A stretch of 8,693 nt of DNA from Desulfobacterales bacterium (GTDB taxonomy: Bacteria > Desulfobacterota > Desulfobacteria > Desulfobacterales > Desulfosalsimonadaceae): positions 1-8,693 of the forward strand of contig JAGYOT010000060.1 of the NCBI GenBank assembly GCA_018399455.1, read 5' to 3'. The translations under genes were made by a program, and so were the position numbers. This document shows, piece by piece, positions 1-6,962 of this stretch. Position 1 is the stretch's first letter. Every line of letters begins with the position of its first letter. The notes beneath the pieces were generated by a model. It did no database searches. It was not told where the DNA came from and saw only the letters and a program-made list of their open reading frames with translations.

Positions 1-1523
1 GTAGCCTCATCAAGGATTAAAATCGGGGCGTCCTTGAGAAGCGCCCGGGCAATGCACAGCCGTTGTTTCTCTCCGCCGGAAAGCCGACTGCCCATCTCGC
101 CGATAAGGGTATCCATACCCTTTGGCAGGCCTTCGATAAAATTTAATATATAGGCCGAATCCGCCGCGTTTTCAATCTCAGCATCAGATGCACTCAAATT
201 GCCATAGGCAATATTGTTTCGGATGGTATCATTGAATAAAATCGGCTCCTGAGTGACAACTGCAATTTCCCGGCGCAGATTGTCGATTGATATCTGACGA
301 ATATCAATGCCGTCGATTTTCACCGCCCCGGCAGTCACATCATAGAAGCGGGGTATCAAATTGACCAGCGTGGTTTTGCCTCCGCCTGAAGCACCGACAA
401 TGGCCAGAATCTCCCCGGGCACCACACTCAACTGGATGTCCTCCAGGACGGTCTCTCCGGCCTCATAACTAAATGTTACATTCGAAAAATCGATCCGGTG
501 CATACGCTTTGGGAGCAGCACAGGCGCGGCAGGGTCCTTGATGCCCGATTCGGTTTCCAGGATTTCAAATATCCGGTCAGAGGCAGCAAGACCACGCTGA
601 ACAGCATTATTAAGCCTGCTCAGTTTTTTGATCGGCGTATACAGCAGCATCACCGCTGTCATAAAGGAAAAAAAAGTGCCCGGCGTTGAATTGCCGTTTA
701 TCACTCCGTAGCCTCCGTACCAAATCACCAGAGCAACGCCGATCCCGCCCAGCACTTCCATTACCGGGGATGTCAGGGCTCGGGCACGCAGGGATTTGAT
801 TTCAAAACGATAGACCTGTTTGTTTTTACTGAAAAAATTTTGTTTTTCATAAGGCTCCATTCCAAAGGCCTTAACGATTTTATTGCCGGCAAAGGTTTCA
901 TGGAGAAACGCGTTTAAACCGGCCATGCTCTCCTGGCTTCGGGTTGAAAAACGCCTGACCCGCCGGCCGAACTCCACAACCGGGAAAAAGGCTACAGGCA
1001 GGACGAATACAGCAATACACGCCAGCTTCCAGTCCCTGTAAAATATGACACCGATAAGTCCAAGAATGGTGAATACATCTCTCAATGCACCGGTTATGGC
1101 CTGAGATACCATCGTTTTAACAATGTTTACGTCATAGGTAATCCTTGACATTAAACCGCCCGTTTTCTGGGCATAGAAAAAGGCCAGCGGCAAATCAGTG
1201 ATCCGGTCATACAGGCTGTCGCGAAGCCGTTTAATGACCGTTTCTCCCACATAGTGCATCAAAAATTCCTGCCCATACGTTCCTGCCCCGCGCAGGGCAT
1301 AAATCAGGACAATTAAAAGCGGCATCAGCCGCAGCATGAATTCGTTTTTGTTCAAAAACACATCGTCGAGCACGGGCTTGACGATAAAGGCGGTGGCAGA
1401 GGTCGTCCCTGCCACGACCACCATACAAATCATCGCCAGCACCAGCTTGCCCCATTGGTCACGGATGTATGACAGAAGCTGGCGATTGCGCTTTTTAATG
1501 AGCTGTTTTGATGGTTTCTGCAC
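1..1523 (-). CDS. msbA: MsbA-like lipid A export ABC transporter/permease, 3' end cut by the window edge
   Basis: Half-transporter of the inner membrane that, as a homodimer, flips core lipid A from the cytoplasmic to the periplasmic face using ATP. The first 507 codons are present (family length about 580). Residues 1-310 are a six-helix ABC exporter domain with hydrophobic stretches near 27-47, 62-78, 140-160, 165-185, 252-275 and 282-298. The nucleotide-binding domain follows: A-loop Tyr353, Walker A GASGGGKT at 377-384, Q-loop TQEP near 424-427, signature LSGGEKQR at 481-488, and Walker B with D505-E506, where the window stops. The chosen start is GTG, directly abutting the lpxB stop (TAG then GTG), with a GAAGGA ribosome site about 10 bases upstream inside lpxB. 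The position after lpxB and the fold favour MsbA over a generic multidrug exporter; specificity itself cannot be read from sequence. The missing tail should hold the H-loop. Confidence 0.93.
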   Translation of the reverse strand, partial: MQKPSKQLIKKRNRQLLSYIRDQWGKLVLAMICMVVVAGTTSATAFIVKPVLDDVFLNKNEFMLRLMPLLIVLIYALRGAGTYGQEFLMHYVGETVIKRLRDSLYDRITDLPLAFFYAQKTGGLMSRITYDVNIVKTMVSQAITGALRDVFTILGLIGVIFYRDWKLACIAVFVLPVAFFPVVEFGRRVRRFSTRSQESMAGLNAFLHETFAGNKIVKAFGMEPYEKQNFFSKNKQVYRFEIKSLRARALTSPVMEVLGGIGVALVIWYGGYGVINGNSTPGTFFSFMTAVMLLYTPIKKLSRLNNAVQRGLAASDRIFEILETESGIKDPAAPVLLPKRMHRIDFSNVTFSYEAGETVLEDIQLSVVPGEILAIVGASGGGKTTLVNLIPRFYDVTAGAVKIDGIDIRQISIDNLRREIAVVTQEPILFNDTIRNNIAYGNLSASDAEIENAADSAYILNFIEGLPKGMDTLIGEMGSRLSGGEKQRLCIARALLKDAPILILDEA

Positions 1524-2711
1524 CTACCGTATGTCCTTCAGAGCGTCTTTGCTGTTCTGTTTTTCCCCGAGCATTGCCAATGCAATATCCGCTGTACGCT
1601 TAGCCGCCCCCGGCGTTCCCAGAAGTTGCCTCACGGATTTCAGCTTAGCCCGGATACGGTCTGACTTTTCAGGATCATTAAGCAGCGCAACGGCCTCCCG
1701 GGCAATATTTGAAGGGGTTGCCGCATCCTGGATCAATTCCGGCACAATGCGCTCTCCGGCAATGATATTAACCAAACCGATATGATCCACATTGATCAGC
1801 GCTCTGCCGAAATAATAACTGACCGGCGAAATCCGGTACATGATAATCATGGGAACGCCGAATATGGCCGTCTCCAGCGTAACCGTGCCTGATGCGGCCA
1901 GAATTAAAGCGCTATTTTCAAAAACATGCCGAACTGCCTCGCTGACCAGCTTAATCCGGCAGTTGGAGCCATAGGGTCGTATAAACTCATGCATCCACCG
2001 GCGATCAATCCCCGGCGCAACAGAAATCTGAAATTCAATGTCCGGCATGACCGCCCGGATCCGAACAGCGGCAGCCAGCATCACCGGCAGATTTTTCTCA
2101 ATCTCACCGCGTCTTGATCCCGGAAGCATGCCCACGGCGGTCAAGCCATCGGAGCTCTCACCCTCATCAGAAAGCCTCGGGCCCGGCTCCTGGTAATAGT
2201 CCAACAGGGGATGCCCGACAAAGATGACCGGCACATTCCGGTGCTCATAGTAGTCGGCTTCAAACGGCAGAATCACCGCCATTTGATCCACATAGCGCCG
2301 GATGGTCTGAATTCGTCCGGATCGCCAGGCCCAGATCTGAGGGCTGATGTAATACAGTACCGGGACCCCGTTTTTTTTGGCATGCCTGGCGATATGGAGA
2401 TTAAAATCCGGAAAATCAATCAGTATCATCAGCCCGGGGGGCTTTTGCCTGAGCCTTCGCTTGATATCGGATATAGCTTCAAAGACCTTCGGCAGCTTGC
2501 TAACGACCTCAGTGATGCCCACCACCGATAGTTCATGGGCATCCATAACAATCTCCATCCCCTCAGCCTTCAATTTTTCGCCCCCGATGCCCCAAAAGAC
2601 CAAATCCGAATCCCGCTCCCGCATGGCGCGCACCAGATGCGCCCCATGAAAATCACCGGAGGTTTCACCGGCAATGACAGCAACCTGGTTTGAAGCTTGT
2701 GATTGAATCAT
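1524..2711 (-). CDS. lpxB: Lipid-A-disaccharide synthase LpxB
   Basis: Glycosyltransferase (family GT19) at the cytoplasmic side of the inner membrane. It joins UDP-2,3-diacylglucosamine to lipid X, giving the disaccharide 1-phosphate of lipid A. The 395-residue length fits the family (about 380-390). Visible family motifs are AGETSGD at 14-20, GIGGEKL at 41-47, IDFPDFN at 98-104 (conserved aspartates), YISPQIWAW at 121-129, LPGSRRGEIEKN at 196-207 (Arg200 corresponds to the conserved Arg of the family) and ASGTVTLETA at 273-282. The frame stays open 435 bases further upstream inside the preceding dehydrogenase gene, but that extension has no LpxB character. The ATG at 2711 puts the Rossmann strand VAVIAGE where it belongs and lies 7 bases after the upstream stop, with GGAG at that gene's end as ribosome site. 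Its stop touches the msbA GTG. Confidence 0.96.
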   Translation of the reverse strand: MIQSQASNQVAVIAGETSGDFHGAHLVRAMRERDSDLVFWGIGGEKLKAEGMEIVMDAHELSVVGITEVVSKLPKVFEAISDIKRRLRQKPPGLMILIDFPDFNLHIARHAKKNGVPVLYYISPQIWAWRSGRIQTIRRYVDQMAVILPFEADYYEHRNVPVIFVGHPLLDYYQEPGPRLSDEGESSDGLTAVGMLPGSRRGEIEKNLPVMLAAAVRIRAVMPDIEFQISVAPGIDRRWMHEFIRPYGSNCRIKLVSEAVRHVFENSALILAASGTVTLETAIFGVPMIIMYRISPVSYYFGRALINVDHIGLVNIIAGERIVPELIQDAATPSNIAREAVALLNDPEKSDRIRAKLKSVRQLLGTPGAAKRTADIALAMLGEKQNSKDALKDIR

Positions 2712-2718
2712 CAAAGCC

Positions 2719-3678
2719 CTACTCCATAAACCAACGGCTGGATTCCCGGATCTGCCGGGTAATATCAAGGGCCATATGAAGGGCCTCCCTTCCCATCCGC
2801 CCGGAGACCTCGGGGGTTGCCCGACTGGACACAACCTGGAGAAACGATTGGATTTCATCCCGCAAAGCATCGCCCTGTTCAAATTTATGCTCCTCAATCC
2901 GCATGCCCGGGACCGGAGACCGCCCGCTTTCGGAGTTCCCCGGATGGATATGCATAATGGAACGGTTGGCAAAGTCCACTGAAAAATAGCCGGCTTTCTG
3001 AAACAGGCGAATCTTACGTTCGTTTTTGCTGGAAATACGGCTGGCGGTAACATTGGCCACCGCTCCGTTTTCAAATTCCAGGTGGGCATTGGCGATATCG
3101 ACATGGTCCGAGACCACCGGCGCGCCCATGGCATGAGAATAGGCAATCTTTGATTTCACAAAGGTCAGTATGATATCGATATCATGAATCATCAGATCCA
3201 GCACTACGCTGACATCCGTGCCTCGGGGCTGGTATAGGCTCAAACGGTTGGATTCAATAAATATAGGCCGGTCAATAATTCCCTTAACCGCATGAACGGC
3301 GGGATTGAAGCGCTCCAGATGGCCGACCTGCAGAATACAACCGTTTTTTTCCGCAATGTCAATGAGTTCATCGGCTTCCTCAAGGGTCGTGGTAATGGGT
3401 TTTTCTACAAGGACATCAATGCCGTTTTCCAGAAAATACTTGGCGACCCGATGATGCCGGGGCGTCGGGACGGCAATGCTCACCGCATCAACACGACCGA
3501 CCAGCTCCCGATAATCCGAAAAGGCCTGGACTTTATTTATTCCTGCTACTGCTTCGGCCTGACGGGCATTGTTATCCGCGACACCGACCAGTTCCGCTTC
3601 CGTAAGATTGGCATATTTTTCCGCATGGAATTTTCCCAGATAACCGACGCCAACCACACCGGCCCGAATTTTTTTCAT
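2719..3678 (-). CDS. Gfo/Idh/MocA-family NAD(P)-dependent oxidoreductase, GnnA/WlbA-like
   Basis: A 319-residue soluble dehydrogenase. The N-terminal Rossmann fold has GVGYLG at 10-15 and Asp35 at the end of the second strand. The EKP motif is at 92-94, with the family lysine at 93. HLERFNPA follows at 120-127, and the C-terminal domain has DLMIHDID at 161-168, the D-xxx-H pattern holding the usual catalytic histidine (His165). Such enzymes oxidise or reduce hydroxyls of nucleotide sugars. Known relatives include GnnA, which oxidises the 3-OH of UDP-GlcNAc, and WlbA/WbpB, which act on UDP-GlcNAcA. The place between lpxI and lpxB suggests a lipid A or UDP-sugar substrate, and gnnA sits between lpxA and lpxB in Acidithiobacillus. 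No GnnB-type aminotransferase is in the window, so the GnnA assignment is inference only. The ATG start has AAAGGA 7 bases upstream and a 40-base gap after lpxI. Confidence 0.9.
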   Translation of the reverse strand: MKKIRAGVVGVGYLGKFHAEKYANLTEAELVGVADNNARQAEAVAGINKVQAFSDYRELVGRVDAVSIAVPTPRHHRVAKYFLENGIDVLVEKPITTTLEEADELIDIAEKNGCILQVGHLERFNPAVHAVKGIIDRPIFIESNRLSLYQPRGTDVSVVLDLMIHDIDIILTFVKSKIAYSHAMGAPVVSDHVDIANAHLEFENGAVANVTASRISSKNERKIRLFQKAGYFSVDFANRSIMHIHPGNSESGRSPVPGMRIEEHKFEQGDALRDEIQSFLQVVSSRATPEVSGRMGREALHMALDITRQIRESSRWFME

Positions 3679-3718
3679 ACACGTATCCTTTGAACGGGTT
3701 TACAGGCCAGCGGCAGCA

Positions 3719-4543
3719 TCACTCACCGGGGAGATCTTCTAACGCGACGATCGAGATGCCAAATTGATCGGCCAGGCTGGTCATTTCTGAAGCTTGAAAC
3801 ACAAGGGATTTGCCCGCCTCGATGGCAAGTGCCGAAACCCCTGACTCATGCATGATCCGGATTGTCCGGGTCCCCACGGCCGGCACGTCAAACCGAAAAT
3901 CCTGATTAGGTTTGCATACTTTTACAACCACAGCCCTTTTTTTGCCCAACTGACCGCCCCGGCGAATGGTGCTGTCGGTTCCGTCGATGGCCTCCACCGC
4001 AAGTACGGAACCATTGGACACCACCACGCATTGACCGATATCAAGGCGGCCAATGCCCTTGGCCATTTTCCAGCCCAGTTCAATATCCATCTGCTCTTCT
4101 TTTGAAGGCTTCCGCCGGGTCCAGCAGCCCTGTTTTGCCAAAAACTCCGGCAAAAGAAACGTGGAGGAACAAATCCGGATGCCCGCCTCGGCCAGGACGT
4201 CGGCAAATGCCCGCAACATCCGGTCGTCATGGGTATTGCCCCGCATGCCTGCATAAAGGGAAATGGTTTTGAAATCCGGCCGGATTTCTTTGATGGACCC
4301 CGGTTTTTTAACGGCACCGATCATAGCCGCATCCTTAATTTGATGGTGCCTGAAGAACTTGATTAAACGCCCGAGCTGTCCAATATAAAGGATTTCTATA
4401 GCGTCAACGACGTCGGCCAAAGACGGGTCGGTTTCATCGTGGTAGCCCACCGCAACGACCTGGTATCCTTTTTCACGGGCTTTTTCTGCAAAAATCAGCG
4501 GAAACGGGCCGCTTCCGGCAATCAAACCGATTCGTTGGGGCAT
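3719..4543 (-). CDS. lpxI: UDP-2,3-diacylglucosamine pyrophosphatase LpxI (DUF1009)
   Basis: Hydrolyses UDP-2,3-diacylglucosamine to lipid X and UMP in the cytoplasm, the step done by LpxH in enteric bacteria. LpxI is unrelated to LpxH and attacks the other phosphate of the pyrophosphate. The 274-residue protein opens with IGLIAGSGPFP (5-15). It has the central segment DDRMLRAFADVLAEAGI (106-122), then TFLLPEFLA (128-136), and the C-terminal segment with RFDVPAVG at 217-224. Asp219 there corresponds to the aspartate reported as catalytic in the Caulobacter enzyme (from memory of the family). Length matches the family (about 270-280). It begins 9 bases after the lpxA stop, with GGTCGGGA upstream of the ATG. 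A 131-codon open frame inside it on the same strand is a shadow. Confidence 0.95.
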   Translation of the reverse strand: MPQRIGLIAGSGPFPLIFAEKAREKGYQVVAVGYHDETDPSLADVVDAIEILYIGQLGRLIKFFRHHQIKDAAMIGAVKKPGSIKEIRPDFKTISLYAGMRGNTHDDRMLRAFADVLAEAGIRICSSTFLLPEFLAKQGCWTRRKPSKEEQMDIELGWKMAKGIGRLDIGQCVVVSNGSVLAVEAIDGTDSTIRRGGQLGKKRAVVVKVCKPNQDFRFDVPAVGTRTIRIMHESGVSALAIEAGKSLVFQASEMTSLADQFGISIVALEDLPGE

Positions 4544-4552
4544 GGTCCCGAC

Positions 4553-5323
4553 CTATCGTGTGATACCGCGCTGGGTGGATTTGATGAAATCGACCAGATT
4601 CAGAACTTCAGGAGTGTTTTCCACCTCTGCCAGAACGCGTTCCACTGCCTCATTGACGGTCAGTCCGATACGAAAGATGATCCGATAAGCCTTTTTCAGT
4701 GAAGCCAATGAGCTCTGAGAAAATCCATGGCGCTGGAGACCGACTTTATTCAGTCCATGAAGGGTAGCCCGGTCACCTGCGGCAATCACATAAGGGGGAA
4801 TATCTTTCACCACCGCTGCTTTACCGCCGATATACCCATAATCGCCAATCCTTACAAACTGATGGATCGCCACCAGCCCGCCGACGGTAACGTAATCGCC
4901 CAGTGTGATATGGCCAGCCAGGGTTGCGTTATTGGCAAGGATAACGCCCTTACCGGTTTTGCAGTCATGTGCAACATGGGTATAGGCCATAAGGAAATTA
5001 TCCTCGCCCACTTCAGTCACCCCGCCCCCAAACGCGGTTCCCCGGTTTAAGGTCACAAACTCCCGGACAATGGTATTTCTGCCAATTTTCAGATAAGTTT
5101 TCTCTCCCTGGAACTTAACGGCCTGAGGCACAGCCCCGATGGAGGCATACTGAAATATCTGGCATCCGGGAGCGACCTCCACATAAGGATCAATCGTAAC
5201 ATGCGGGCCGATAACGCAACCCGCACCGATCGATACGTTTTCCCGGATAATGCTGTAGGGACCGACACGGACGCTTTCATCAATCTCAGCGCCTGAGTCC
5301 ACAATTGCGGTCGGGTGTATCAT
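4553..5323 (-). CDS. lpxA: Acyl-ACP--UDP-N-acetylglucosamine O-acyltransferase LpxA
   Basis: First step of lipid A synthesis: reversible transfer of a 3-hydroxyacyl chain from ACP to the 3-position of UDP-GlcNAc, by a cytoplasmic trimer. At 256 residues it has the full family length. An N-terminal left-handed beta helix of hexapeptide repeats runs from HPTAIV at residue 3 to about residue 185, followed by a helical C-terminal domain ending in STQRGITR. HVAHDC at 116-121 carries the catalytic histidine (His119, equal to E. coli His125). NNATLAGH at 131-138 and AIHQF at 152-156 are conserved. Gly167 aligns with E. coli Gly173, the acyl-length ruler. Ala68 stands where E. coli has Asp74, which is unusual. 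The ATG overlaps the fabZ stop in ATGA, and the ribosome site GGAGGAGG lies inside fabZ, so translation is probably coupled. Confidence 0.97.
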   Translation of the reverse strand: MIHPTAIVDSGAEIDESVRVGPYSIIRENVSIGAGCVIGPHVTIDPYVEVAPGCQIFQYASIGAVPQAVKFQGEKTYLKIGRNTIVREFVTLNRGTAFGGGVTEVGEDNFLMAYTHVAHDCKTGKGVILANNATLAGHITLGDYVTVGGLVAIHQFVRIGDYGYIGGKAAVVKDIPPYVIAAGDRATLHGLNKVGLQRHGFSQSSLASLKKAYRIIFRIGLTVNEAVERVLAEVENTPEVLNLVDFIKSTQRGITR

Positions 5324-5763
5324 TTTCCTCCTCCGATAAGCGCCATCAGCTTTGCTTCGGCAACCCGCCGATCCTCCACCAATGTCTGGGCTGCCATCTT
5401 GATGACGCCGGATCGCTGTTTGATTATTTCCACTTCAAAAATCAACTGATCCCCCGGCCGGACCATTCGCCTGAACCGGGCGCCGTCAATTCCGGTAAAG
5501 CATACCTGCTCAGGCGTCACACCCGGCAGGGTTTCGTATAAAAGAAGCGCCCCGCTCTGCACCATGCCCTCGATCAGAAGTACCCCGGGCATGACGGGAT
5601 GGCCGGGGAAATGCCCCTGAAAAAACGGTTCATTGATAGAGACGTTTTTTAAAGCAACGACTTTCTGTCCCGGAACCATCTCCAGCACCCGGTCGACCAG
5701 AACCATCGGATACCGGTGGGGCAGTACAGAAAGGATCTTTTCGATATCATAAAACGGTTTCAT
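5320..5763 (-). CDS. fabZ: 3-hydroxyacyl-[ACP] dehydratase FabZ
   Basis: Hot-dog-fold dehydratase that removes water from 3-hydroxyacyl-ACP, so it competes with LpxA and LpxD for the same hydroxyacyl-ACP pool; hence its regular place beside them. With the ATG at 5763 the protein has 147 residues, the usual size. LPHRYPMVLVDRV lies at 14-26, and GHFPGHPVMPGVLLIEGMVQ at 50-69 carries His51 and Glu65, 14 apart as in the known His/Glu catalytic pair. The frame is also open to an ATG at 5820, which would add 19 residues and overlap lpxD by 26 bases. The shorter start was chosen because the family begins just before the IxxILxxLPHR segment, although neither start has a strong ribosome site. The last four bases overlap lpxA. 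Confidence 0.94.
   Translation of the reverse strand: MKPFYDIEKILSVLPHRYPMVLVDRVLEMVPGQKVVALKNVSINEPFFQGHFPGHPVMPGVLLIEGMVQSGALLLYETLPGVTPEQVCFTGIDGARFRRMVRPGDQLIFEVEIIKQRSGVIKMAAQTLVEDRRVAEAKLMALIGGGK
5327..5334 (-). promoter_or_regulatory. Strong lpxA ribosome binding site inside fabZ
   Basis: GGAGGAGG in transcript sense, ending three bases before the lpxA ATG. It is formed by the glycine codons of the FabZ C-terminus (IGGGK). With the 4-base ATGA overlap it suggests that ribosomes finishing fabZ restart on lpxA, keeping the two enzymes that share hydroxyacyl-ACP in proportion. Confidence 0.7.
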
Positions 5764-5794
5764 TTTGATACCAAATGGAAAACCCGCCCAAAAA

Positions 5795-6847
5795 TCATCG
5801 GTTTTGAGGTTTTTGGGCATCTTTGCCGGCCGATTTATTGGCCATTACCTCCAACCGCTCGATTCGCTTCTTGATCTCGGGCAGCCGGGGCATGATCCGA
5901 CAGACCTTAAGCCAAAGGCGATGCGGCATCTCAGGAGTGCCGGAGACGACCTGGCCTTCGGCGACAGATCGGGTCACTCCGGCCTGGGGGCCAATAATGG
6001 CATTATCCCCGATTTGAATATGCCCGGCGATGCCGGCCTGGCCGGCCAGGGTAACATGCCTGCCAATACCGGTACTGCCGGCGATACCGACCTGTGCGAC
6101 AACCAGGGAATTTTCCCCGATGATCACGTTATGCCCGATGTGGACCTGATTGTCCGTCTTAACCCCGCTTTTTATCCAGGTCCGGCCAAAAGTCGCCCGA
6201 TCAATGGTATTTAAAGCCCCGATTTCGACATCATCATCGATCTGCACGATCCCGGTTTGCGGTATCTTGAAATGGGTTTCCCCGTCGGGCACAAAACCGT
6301 AGCCATCGCTTCCGATAACCGTTCCGGCATGAATAATGCTTCGACAGCCGATACGACAGCCGTCAATGATCACGACATTAGGATAAATTACGGTATCATC
6401 ACCAATTATTACCCCTGCGCCGATCACCGCCCCGGGATAGATTACGACGCGATGCCCCACGGCCACATTATCCCCAATGCAAACCAGCGGACCGATAGAA
6501 ACATCCTGACCCGCCTCAAAGTTTTCTCCGATGCTGGCCCTGGGGCTGATACCGGTCGCCGGCTTTCGCGACGGGAAAAAAAAATGCAGTGCCCGGGCAA
6601 ACGCTAACCGGGGATGGTCTGAATAAACCAGATTCGTTTCCGCAGAACCACTGAAATCCCGCGGCACAATCACGGCTCCGGCTTTTGAGGCAGAAACCCG
6701 CTTTAATACTTTTGCGGTATCGGCAAACGTGATGGTATCGGCATCCGCAGCATCAAAGGCCGCAGCAGTACGAATCAGAGTTGTTCCGTCACCTGCAACC
6801 TCACCGCCGATGAGACCGCCAAGATCCGTTAGTGAAATCTCCGCCAT
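5795..6847 (-). CDS. lpxD: UDP-3-O-(3-hydroxyacyl)glucosamine N-acyltransferase LpxD
   Basis: Third acylation-pathway enzyme: adds the amide-linked 3-hydroxyacyl chain to the 2-amino group after LpxC deacetylation. The 350-residue protein has the three expected parts. An N-terminal uridine-binding domain covers about 1-98 ([10 protein letters not shown], then GAVIVPRD). A left-handed beta helix of hexapeptide repeats covers about 100-305 ([11 protein letters not shown] onward). A C-terminal helix with [15 protein letters not shown] covers about 319-333. Catalytic His239 sits in [10 protein letters not shown] (235-244), matching E. coli His239, with His236 beside it. [10 protein letters not shown] at 180-189 and NTIDRATFG at 213-221 are family signatures. 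The ATG at 6847 has a strong GGGGAGGAG site just upstream. The last codons overlap a possible longer fabZ start. Confidence 0.96.
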   Translation of the reverse strand: MAEISLTDLGGLIGGEVAGDGTTLIRTAAAFDAADADTITFADTAKVLKRVSASKAGAVIVPRDFSGSAETNLVYSDHPRLAFARALHFFFPSRKPATGISPRASIGENFEAGQDVSIGPLVCIGDNVAVGHRVVIYPGAVIGAGVIIGDDTVIYPNVVIIDGCRIGCRSIIHAGTVIGSDGYGFVPDGETHFKIPQTGIVQIDDDVEIGALNTIDRATFGRTWIKSGVKTDNQVHIGHNVIIGENSLVVAQVGIAGSTGIGRHVTLAGQAGIAGHIQIGDNAIIGPQAGVTRSVAEGQVVSGTPEMPHRLWLKVCRIMPRLPEIKKRIERLEVMANKSAGKDAQKPQNR

Positions 6848-6962
6848 TATCTCCTCCCCTCAGGCACGAGGGTAGCAATCAGCGTGAAAAAAACAGCAAA
6901 ACAAGATACAAAATCCAGAACAAAACCGGTTCAGCCTGAAAACACCTCCGGGAATCAGAAGC
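6848..6962 (-). other. 115-base skp-lpxD intergenic gap
   Basis: This is the only sizeable gap in the operon. Read in gene direction it is rich in T, with a run of seven T near its middle and an AACCGGTT palindrome before that. No stable GC-rich hairpin precedes the T run, so an intrinsic terminator is not supported. No good -35/-10 pair with 16-18 base spacing was found by eye. It may hold an internal start or an RNA processing site, but nothing visible demands it. Confidence 0.4.
6857..6872 (-). promoter_or_regulatory. Small hairpin beside the lpxD ribosome binding site
   Basis: In transcript sense CCCTC, six bases, then GAGGG, followed directly by GAGGAGATAATG, the lpxD ribosome site and start. 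The 3' arm reaches into the purine-rich Shine-Dalgarno tract, so pairing could partly hide it. The stem is only 5 bp, and such a motif can occur by chance. It lies in the longest intergenic gap of the operon. No function is claimed. Confidence 0.2.

Noticed and set aside
1336..1785. 149-codon plus-strand open frame
   Set aside because: It is antisense to msbA and lpxB, both with complete family motifs; the translation resembles no known fold and has no ribosome site of note.
2712..3146. 145-codon N-terminal extension of the lpxB open frame
   Set aside because: It lies wholly inside the dehydrogenase gene in another frame, has no LpxB or other domain character, and the ATG at 2711 gives the normal family length.
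3922..4317. 131-codon minus-strand open frame inside lpxI
   Set aside because: It is a shifted frame of a gene whose own frame is fully conserved; such shadows are common at this GC content.
6037..6050. 14-bp perfect palindrome CCTGGCCGGCCAGG
   Set aside because: It falls inside lpxD and encodes part of a hexapeptide repeat (LAGQAG), so codon constraint in a Gly/Ala-rich repeat explains it; no second copy was seen.
6257..6607. 116-codon plus-strand frame and other antisense frames over lpxD
   Set aside because: They follow the period of the hexapeptide repeats of lpxD read on the wrong strand; no independent coding evidence.
6880..6900. T run in the skp-lpxD gap as a terminator
   Set aside because: No GC-rich stem directly precedes it in transcript sense, and the downstream genes are essential members of the same pathway.
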